Of a stretch of DNA of 27,450 bases, positions 22,130 through 27,450 are shown piece after piece. The position numbers and the translations under genes are program-made. The notes under the pieces were generated by a model, which worked only from the letters and a program-made list of their open reading frames with translations, had not been told where the DNA came from and searched no databases. How positions within the stretch are numbered: the first letter of the stretch is position 1; each line of letters begins with the position of its first letter. The DNA comes from a virus, in the IMG/VR virus record IMGVR_UViG_3300047564_002210, positions 1 to 27,450 of that record; one strand, written 5' to 3'.

Positions 22130-22491
22130 CTTGTAATCATCCACTCATATTCTGGTCGATCAGACTTCTTCACTTGAAGGTCGTTCATCTTTAATACTTG
22201 CAGCATCTGTGCATCTCTAGGGTCGGCGATATACGCAACTTGAATTTCAGAATTCTTTAACTTCTGAATTAGTACTTTCATTGCAGAAATAAGTCTTAGA
22301 CCACTGTCCATGGTATATACATGGACTTCAACTGCACCGTCACCTAGACGAACAACAACTAAGACTGTCTCTCCGCTTTGAAGAACAACAGCCAGATTAT
22401 CTTCAACAAGTTTGGCAACACTGCGTAATACTCTGTCAGGCCCGTCTTCTTGACTATACTTATCGTTGTAGATGATTTCAGATGCTTTCAT
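22126..22491 (-). CDS. Late protein, 121 aa, weak GNAT-like pattern
   Basis: Unrecognised. The strand and helix order in the second half (VHVYTM, ISAMKVLIQKLKNS, IQVAYIA, AQMLQVLKMNDLQV, YEWMITR) recalls the C-terminal part of GNAT folds, as in the small internal virion protein of T7-like phages. No acetyl-CoA P-loop (Q/RxxGxG/A) is visible, so any acetyltransferase activity is doubtful. AGGTAAAG precedes the ATG. It sits between a 78-aa late gene and the Gly-rich virion gene, sharing ATGA with the latter. Confidence 0.45.
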   Translation of the reverse strand: MKASEIIYNDKYSQEDGPDRVLRSVAKLVEDNLAVVLQSGETVLVVVRLGDGAVEVHVYTMDSGLRLISAMKVLIQKLKNSEIQVAYIADPRDAQMLQVLKMNDLQVKKSDRPEYEWMITR

Positions 22492-22494
22492 ACT

Positions 22495-22731
22495 TTACCT
22501 ATTATCTATTGACATAATACCAACCATCTGTGCTGCCCAGTCTTTCCAGTCATCAAAAAGTCTAGGATCAGGCACTCCTGAATTCACAAAAAAGCCTATG
22601 CCCTGTATACCACATGCCCAGTCTTTCCATCGATCTTCTGACACAGTACCAAGCTGCTGTGTAGCAAACAGCTCTGACATTAGCTTACACCAATAATCCC
22701 AAGTCATGCCGCGAGGATCATATGTAACCAT
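22495..22731 (-). CDS. Late protein, 78 aa, with duplicated WKDWA motif
   Basis: Unrecognised Trp-rich small protein. RWKDWACGIQGIG (residues 39-51) and DWKDWAAQMVGIM (62-74) look like two copies of one helix-turn unit. Start overlaps the stop of the upstream tail gene (TAATG), with CAGGAAACC upstream. It may be a small tail or chaperone protein by position only. Confidence 0.55.
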   Translation of the reverse strand: MVTYDPRGMTWDYWCKLMSELFATQQLGTVSEDRWKDWACGIQGIGFFVNSGVPDPRLFDDWKDWAAQMVGIMSIDNR

Positions 22732-24491
22732 TATGGGTTTCCTGTACTACGCTCATCACCAATATCAGCACTGATCAGAATATTACCCGTCTGATAATTG
22801 CCACCAACTGTATTACTAATGAATTTTAATCTCATTTCACGACGCTGTTCTCTTAAATCTAACTTAAGAGTTGTAGGTGAAAAATCATATGGGTCAGACG
22901 GATCATCTACATCTTCTGCATAGCCTTTACCTGTCACAATTAAGCTCATATCGCCAGTTTGTACAAAGTCAGGCTCAAGTCGTTCAAGTCTAATCCATCG
23001 ATTAGCGCCTTGCAATGTTCTCTGCCCAGGACCACCTCCAACCCAGCCAATACTATTAGTCTCAAAGTATGACTCAACAGCACTGACAGTATTTAGAAAT
23101 ACAATATCTGTACCAATTTCATGCTGCCAAAGTGAATAAGTATTTAGCTGATTTTCTTGATTGTCTGCCCAAATAGGGAACTTAAATACTTCAGAAAATA
23201 CGCCAGCTGAGCGATTTGCACCGCTTGCAAACCCTGCATCATACCAAATTTGATCTCTGACATTAAAGATAATGGCATTGTTACACTCTGTAGAGTCACC
23301 ATGCGGATAGAACCACCAAATCTCACCCCAACGAGGTATCTTAGCTGCCCAAACTTTTTGTCTTTGTGTGTAGTTTAAGTTGTCAAAGAAGTAATTGATG
23401 TTTGCATTGTTCTTAATCTCTTGAACGACACCGTTGTATGCTAAGAATCGGTCAACGCCACACCAGTAGTAGATACCGTCATATTCAATAACGCACTGAG
23501 ACGATAAAATTGAAGACTGACTGGTCACAATGTCGTACTTCCAGTACAATGTAGAAGTACCTACTGTAGTCGGGCTGTATGTGACACGAATTAAAGAGTC
23601 AAGTGACCAGAACAATCCTGCAGGTGATGTGGTACCACCACGAACTGCCATACCTTTTACAATCTTTGTAGCAGATACACTATTTTCGTTGGCATCTGCT
23701 GCTACCCAGTTTGAGAAATCTCCTGCAGAGCTATTTCTAATCGTGCCGTTATTGCCATAGACAAACAAATAAGGGTATAGCATGCAAGTACCGCCTGACA
23801 CACTAACGCTGTTATCAAACGTAACAGTAATGCTCGTACCTGTTGTCATACTATTTGATACTGTTACTGTAGTTGTGCCGCTTGACACAGTTGCTGCAGT
23901 TACAGTTGTATTGGCAGGAATACCAGTACCTGTTACTATTTGGCCGACTCCAATTAAGAAATTTGCCGATGCAATGGTAATTGTAGTGCCTGATAAATTG
24001 CCTACTGCAGTAAAGACACCAACTTTTGACAATGAACTGCCTGCAAAAGTACCTGTTAAAACAGGAGTTTCTACTGTACTGTCAATATTAGTTAAGTTTT
24101 GACCGGGGTGTGCAATAAGTTGTAATGCGCCTGTTCCGTTAGAGTCATATCCAATATCAAACTGCCATAGATTATTAGCATTCGATGTAAAGTTACTTAG
24201 TGAAACAGCTGCAGGCCCTGATCCGACGCCATTATTGTCATCAGTCTGCCAAAAATTTAATGAATCAAAAAATCCAGAATAAACGTAGTTTAGACCTGTT
24301 TGAGATTGCATAATCATGCCACGAGATATACTCGGAGCATTGTAAAAAATACTTCTATATCCGCCCATCTTTCTTGGTCGACCGCGCTGAAAACGAACCC
24401 AACGTCCGTCTACATACATCGGTGCATCGAACAGCGTACCGTCTTTTTGTATTCCAGCAGGAATATTTAGAGATATAACGTTTGCTGTCAA
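22731..24491 (-). CDS. P22 gp10-like tail hub / DNA stabilization protein
   Basis: 586-residue late protein that resembles the packaged-DNA stabilization protein family (P22 gp10-like). Signatures: an N-terminal QKDGTLFDAPMYVDGRWVRF (residues 15-34), RGRPRKMGGYR (36-46) and LYPYLFVYGNNGTIRNSSAGD (238-258). These proteins close the portal channel and connect it to the tail. A Thr/Ser-rich beta segment (about 157-227, e.g. GTGIPANTTVTAATVSSG) seems inserted between two conserved parts. The start appears to be TTG at 24491, overlapping the stop of the upstream gene, with GGAGG 9 bases before it; no ATG or GTG near it would keep the conserved N-terminus. Confidence 0.75.
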   Translation of the reverse strand: MTANVISLNIPAGIQKDGTLFDAPMYVDGRWVRFQRGRPRKMGGYRSIFYNAPSISRGMIMQSQTGLNYVYSGFFDSLNFWQTDDNNGVGSGPAAVSLSNFTSNANNLWQFDIGYDSNGTGALQLIAHPGQNLTNIDSTVETPVLTGTFAGSSLSKVGVFTAVGNLSGTTITIASANFLIGVGQIVTGTGIPANTTVTAATVSSGTTTVTVSNSMTTGTSITVTFDNSVSVSGGTCMLYPYLFVYGNNGTIRNSSAGDFSNWVAADANENSVSATKIVKGMAVRGGTTSPAGLFWSLDSLIRVTYSPTTVGTSTLYWKYDIVTSQSSILSSQCVIEYDGIYYWCGVDRFLAYNGVVQEIKNNANINYFFDNLNYTQRQKVWAAKIPRWGEIWWFYPHGDSTECNNAIIFNVRDQIWYDAGFASGANRSAGVFSEVFKFPIWADNQENQLNTYSLWQHEIGTDIVFLNTVSAVESYFETNSIGWVGGGPGQRTLQGANRWIRLERLEPDFVQTGDMSLIVTGKGYAEDVDDPSDPYDFSPTTLKLDLREQRREMRLKFISNTVGGNYQTGNILISADIGDERSTGNP

Positions 24492-25717
24492 GGAAACGTG
24501 CCTCCTTTAATACCATCAATAACATGAAGACCGTCAGCTTCAAGCGTCATTTTTGACGTACCTGTCAATGAAAAACCTAGTTGACCACTTGAAGGTCGAT
24601 AAAAGCCTGTTGTTGTATCTCCAGTATAGTTTAGCGAAGGTGCTGCTGCCGTTCCTGCATTCAAAGTTAAACTGGCTAAAGAAGATACAGTAGCTGAGTT
24701 AGCATTATATACGTTTGTTCCATCACAAATTACAATCAAAGTTTGAGCTTGTGGCAGTGTAACTGTAGATGCACCGACTGAAGTAGTCTTAAACGTAACT
24801 GAAAATGAGCCTGTAGTTAAGTTCGTCAACGTATACATCTGTACTGTCGGAGGCAGTATAACGTTTATGTTAGTACTTAAAGTCCCAGTGTATTCTTGAA
24901 TAGCATTAGATGCTTCACTTGTAGTCAGCGTAACTGTTGGGCCTAGACCTGTTAATGACTTAGATAAAATGGTATAGAAGAAAGTTGATGACTGACCATA
25001 ACCGAATGAATTGTATCCGTCAACACCGTTAGACACAACAACAAACGATTCATCAAGTTGAAGTTGTTGAGATGCATTGTCATCAATCGTATCAGCACCA
25101 GAACAAGAAATAGTCAGAATACCTGTTCCGTTATTTCTTATCATTGCAAACCAGTTATTGCCTACAGAAGCAGCGCTAGGTAGAACTATGGAGCCTACGC
25201 CACCTTCCCAAACAGCAAAAGAAGCTCTATCAGCAAGAAGAAGAGTTGTACTTGTGGTATAGACGGAAAGATTATATGCTTGGTTAAGAGTTGTACTAAT
25301 TGCTGTTAATCCGTATCCTGCAAGTGTTGCTGCATTGGCAGAAGATGTTCCTGCACCAAATGTGACTGAGCTCCAAACACCTGCATCTGTCGAATTATCG
25401 GTTAGATAGATGTATTGCGAAATGCCTGAACTGATTGCAACAATTGTGCCGCCTGTGTTGTTCTTAACAGTAAAAGAATTTGCGCCTACGTTATTAATAA
25501 TGACTGACTGACCTACTGACACTTGCTGTGCAGAAGGAAAAATAAGACTTAAGCCGGCAGTCGTTGCAGTAACCTGAATAATGTTTGCAACAATGTTGCT
25601 TGTATTACCATTGACAGGCCACTGAAGTGTAGTGTCTGCAGATATAGATAACGACTCATAGCCTACTTGAGATGGGTTAATTGTCTGATTTGTAAACGGA
25701 TTAATATATGTAGTCAT
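24488..25717 (-). CDS. Tail fibre-like beta-rich virion protein, 409 aa
   Basis: Late protein rich in Thr, Ser, Ala, Gly and Val with short beta repeats (GQSVIINNVGANSFTVKNN; LTTGSFSVTFKTTSVGAS), typical of trimeric phage fibres and spikes. The C-terminal GDTTTGFYRPSSGQLGFS (about residues 365-382), then GTSKMTLEADGLHV, is a pattern I recognise from fibre-like proteins of environmental phages. It lacks an obvious enzymatic domain, and host receptor binding is inferred. The ribosome site is weak (GAAAG). The stop overlaps the TTG start of the next tail gene. It lies between the adaptor and the gp10-like gene. Confidence 0.6.
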   Translation of the reverse strand: MTTYINPFTNQTINPSQVGYESLSISADTTLQWPVNGNTSNIVANIIQVTATTAGLSLIFPSAQQVSVGQSVIINNVGANSFTVKNNTGGTIVAISSGISQYIYLTDNSTDAGVWSSVTFGAGTSSANAATLAGYGLTAISTTLNQAYNLSVYTTSTTLLLADRASFAVWEGGVGSIVLPSAASVGNNWFAMIRNNGTGILTISCSGADTIDDNASQQLQLDESFVVVSNGVDGYNSFGYGQSSTFFYTILSKSLTGLGPTVTLTTSEASNAIQEYTGTLSTNINVILPPTVQMYTLTNLTTGSFSVTFKTTSVGASTVTLPQAQTLIVICDGTNVYNANSATVSSLASLTLNAGTAAAPSLNYTGDTTTGFYRPSSGQLGFSLTGTSKMTLEADGLHVIDGIKGGTFP

Positions 25718-25719
25718 TT

Positions 25720-26352
25720 TTAGCTTTCAATTGCAATAGCTTGACGATCACCAAGACGAAGTTGATCTTCCATCTTCAGAACTTGCATAGCTTGGTCATA
25801 CTTTTGCTGGAATATTTGACGTTGATCATTCTTTAGAAATGGCATAGCTTGTAAGAGTGTACCAAAGAGCATGGCATTTGGCGCATTCTGTGTAATCCAG
25901 TTTGTCTGATTTGCAGAGTCAAGAGGCTGTAGTCTTTCATAGTACAGCACTTCAAAATCATAGTCTTGATTAGGAGTAGGCGATACTAACCAATGATCGT
26001 AATCATAGTCTGCATAGTACAGAGGAATACCGGTAGCAGCATCTGCCGGTGAATAGTTCTTTAGATATTCATATTTTCTAAGATAGACAGGCTGATAAGA
26101 ATTACCATTGTCTATGTTCATCGAGACAGTTTTACGCCATCTAGCCGGCTTAGGAATAATAGGATTACCTGATAGCATAGTGCTAGTTACTACTTGCTGC
26201 TGACCTAAAGTTTTGATCTGCTGTGCAATCTCATATTCACACAGAGTAATGAAAGTAGGTATTTGATTGACAACTGCAGCATCATTTCTTTCTAAATACT
26301 GCTCGACAGTAGTAATTAGATTGTCATAAGTCAGTACAAAAGAAGCAGTCAT
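25720..26352 (-). CDS. Phage adaptor protein, SU10/T7 gp11-like
   Basis: 210-residue late protein that fits the podovirus tail adaptor family connecting portal and tail. N-terminal LTYDNLITTVEQYLERND (7-24) and IPTFITLCEYEIAQQIKTL (31-49) are the usual helices. RWRKTVSM, then LRKYEYLKNY, DYDFEVLYYERLQPL, and a C-terminal helical hairpin (FQQKYDQAMQVLKMED) complete the pattern. AGGGTG lies close before the ATG. It is followed by the fibre-like and gp10-like genes, a plausible tail assembly order. Confidence 0.75.
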   Translation of the reverse strand: MTASFVLTYDNLITTVEQYLERNDAAVVNQIPTFITLCEYEIAQQIKTLGQQQVVTSTMLSGNPIIPKPARWRKTVSMNIDNGNSYQPVYLRKYEYLKNYSPADAATGIPLYYADYDYDHWLVSPTPNQDYDFEVLYYERLQPLDSANQTNWITQNAPNAMLFGTLLQAMPFLKNDQRQIFQQKYDQAMQVLKMEDQLRLGDRQAIAIES

Positions 26353-26385
26353 CTTTGCACCCTATTCGCGGTAATCAATAAATTA

Positions 26386-26391
26386 ATTATA
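26386..26391 (-). promoter_or_regulatory. Possible -10 box upstream of the tail genes
   Basis: On the - strand TATAAT (complement of 26386-26391) lies in the 42-base gap between the endolysin and adaptor genes, the largest gap in the late block seen here. No matching -35 is visible at 16-18 bases. It may be only an AT-rich stretch. Confidence 0.25.
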
Positions 26392-26394
26392 CTC

Positions 26395-26850
26395 TTATGC
26401 ATATGGGCGAGTACCTACTTTGTCAATGATCAGAGCTTGACGACGTGGGGGCGTGTCCTTAGTGTTTGAAACACTAATATGTGTCCATCCGCCGCCTTTA
26501 TCTTTATCCCAGAATTCACGGATGATCTGATCAAACTGAACATCTGATGCAATAATTGCTTTGCAGACTTCGTCTGGGTTCATACCTGGAACTCTAATAT
26601 CTGCAGCACAACCGATTCTGTGTTGACTGCTATCCTTTGACCCTACGGCATCATTAACTGGCTTTGATCGATAGGCAGAATTAATCATGATCGGCTTCAT
26701 ATCTAATGCTTTCTTGACTTCTTCTAGCATGCTTGCTAGTCTGACCAGATTTGCCAACTCAGTGGCATTTGGCGTATTATCAAACCCATGACGTGCTGCA
26801 GTCTCACTGGCAGTCATTTCTTGTACTGTAAAGTGTTCACTTAGCTGCAT
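26395..26850 (-). CDS. M15 family peptidase endolysin
   Basis: 151-residue zinc peptidase of the M15_3 group, which cuts peptidoglycan cross-links (L-Ala-D-Glu or D-Ala bonds) to release progeny. Motifs: LSEHFTVQEM (3-12), SAYRS with R61, SSQHRIGCAAD giving H77 and D84, and GWTHIS with H124 as the third zinc ligand. No signal peptide is visible, so export relies on the holin. It overlaps the upstream holin gene by 14 bases. The ribosome site is a weak AGAAAG, consistent with coupling to the holin gene. Confidence 0.9.
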   Translation of the reverse strand: MQLSEHFTVQEMTASETAARHGFDNTPNATELANLVRLASMLEEVKKALDMKPIMINSAYRSKPVNDAVGSKDSSQHRIGCAADIRVPGMNPDEVCKAIIASDVQFDQIIREFWDKDKGGGWTHISVSNTKDTPPRRQALIIDKVGTRPYA

Positions 26851-27250
26851 CTTTTTCTTTCTTTTTCATGTCCATGATCTTCTCAAGGGTTCTGCCACCA
26901 AAGTAGAACGACATGATTAACATACCCCATTGACCTAATAATTCTACGTACTTCTCGTTGGCATTGTTACCAAAGGCGCTCATCATTGCAAATAAGAAAT
27001 AGGCAAACAAAATAAAGATCAGGGTCATTGGACGGATGTTTTTGGATAGCCATGAGTCCGAGTTCATGTCCGCTTCTTGGCGCTTGGTTAGCTCTTGAGC
27101 CTCAATATTGTCGGCATTCAGTTCTGCTAACCTGCCTTCTTGTTGCATCTTGAGCAACTCTTGCTGGGCTTTAGCCTTGGCTTCTGGGTCGGGAATGAAC
27201 TTGTCTAGGACTTTCATCCCAACGTCTACTAGTGCTGTTAATGGAAACAT
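26837..27250 (-). CDS. Holin, GTA holin 3TM-like
   Basis: 137-residue membrane protein. The N-terminal part is amphipathic (LVDVGMKVLDKFIPDPEAKA) with a charged helical middle (to about residue 65). Then come a membrane segment at about 75-93 (MTLIFILFAYFLFAMMS) and another at about 104-122 (LLGQWGMLIMSFYFGGR), and a lysine-rich cytosolic end. The order and the SKNIRPMTLI stretch match the GTA_holin_3TM type that I know from gene-transfer-agent and phage lysis modules. GGGAGA lies before the ATG. It precedes and overlaps the M15 endolysin, the usual holin-endolysin pair. Confidence 0.8.
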   Translation of the reverse strand: MFPLTALVDVGMKVLDKFIPDPEAKAKAQQELLKMQQEGRLAELNADNIEAQELTKRQEADMNSDSWLSKNIRPMTLIFILFAYFLFAMMSAFGNNANEKYVELLGQWGMLIMSFYFGGRTLEKIMDMKKKEKDAAK

Positions 27251-27450
27251 TATTTTCTCCCTACTTCAGTTTCGTTATCGCCTTTGCGAACAACTACTTT
27301 GTCACCTTCTACCGACACGGACATTGGGTCACGGTCAGCCATCTTATCTAGGCGGGAAATGAGTTCTTTCATAATCTCAAACTCAGGCTTGTCTTGTTTG
27401 GGGGTAGCCCCAGCGACACCGTTAAGCATTGAGATTAAGGCGGTTAAAGA
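27250..27450 (-). CDS. Partial hypothetical protein, C-terminal part only
   Basis: 66 residues up to the stop are visible; the start lies beyond the right edge. It ends VEGDKVVVRKGDNETEVGRK and is mixed in charge, with a small hydrophobic stretch (LTALISMLNGVAGA) near the window edge. The stop overlaps the holin ATG by one base (TAATG). It belongs to the lysis part of the late block. Function cannot be inferred. Confidence 0.5.
   Translation of the reverse strand, partial: SLTALISMLNGVAGATPKQDKPEFEIMKELISRLDKMADRDPMSVSVEGDKVVVRKGDNETEVGRK

Overview
The window looks like part of a lytic tailed-phage genome, probably a podovirus-type phage of a Gram-negative, low-to-moderate GC host. The evidence is a family A DNA polymerase without a 5' nuclease domain, a TOPRIM/SF3-type primase-helicase, a P22 gp10-like tail protein, an SU10/T7-type adaptor, M23 and M15 peptidases and a GTA-type holin. 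Genes are tightly packed with ATGA, TAATG or GTGA overlaps. No integrase, repressor cluster, tRNA, IS element or CRISPR array was seen. Terminase, portal and capsid genes are not in the window; they probably lie beyond the right edge.

Layout. (1) 1-2862 reads leftward: a primase-helicase cut by the window edge, a DUF932 protein and a small coiled-coil protein. (2) 2863-3060 is an AT-rich divergent promoter region. (3) 3061-15842 reads rightward. It opens with a run of very small proteins (30-132 aa), several with one membrane segment, plus a winged-helix-like protein and a phosphoribosyltransferase. A possible structured RNA sits at 5346-5451. Next come MazG, a conserved phage protein, dCMP deaminase, a Cys-motif protein that may be the ssDNA-binding protein, a lipoprotein, DNA polymerase, a Cas4/RecB-like nuclease, a VRR-NUC nuclease and a SNF2-type helicase. 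A palindromic promoter then starts a last block: a His-rich protein, nucleoside deoxyribosyltransferase, 5'-deoxynucleotidase, a DUF6378-like protein, a divergent ThyX and two small proteins. (4) A leftward terminator at 15804-15828 lies inside the last rightward gene. (5) 15857-27450 reads leftward: virion, tail and lysis genes.

How the parts work together. The early block makes the replisome (primase-helicase, polymerase, likely SSB, nucleases, helicase). It also remodels the nucleotide pool: dCMP deaminase and ThyX point to dTMP supply, while MazG, the HD nucleotidase, the deoxyribosyltransferase and the phosphoribosyltransferase point to sanitation and salvage. The late block builds the tail and internal virion proteins and encodes an M15 endolysin and a holin. 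A shared GTGTTTACT element lies before three transcription units and may be the phage's own regulatory site.

Most intriguing items: a pair of interleaved helices at 5346-5451 (pseudoknot or switch geometry), the GTGTTTACT operator-like element, a ThyX without the canonical serine, an M23 peptidase with HxE in place of HxH, and the dense microprotein cluster.
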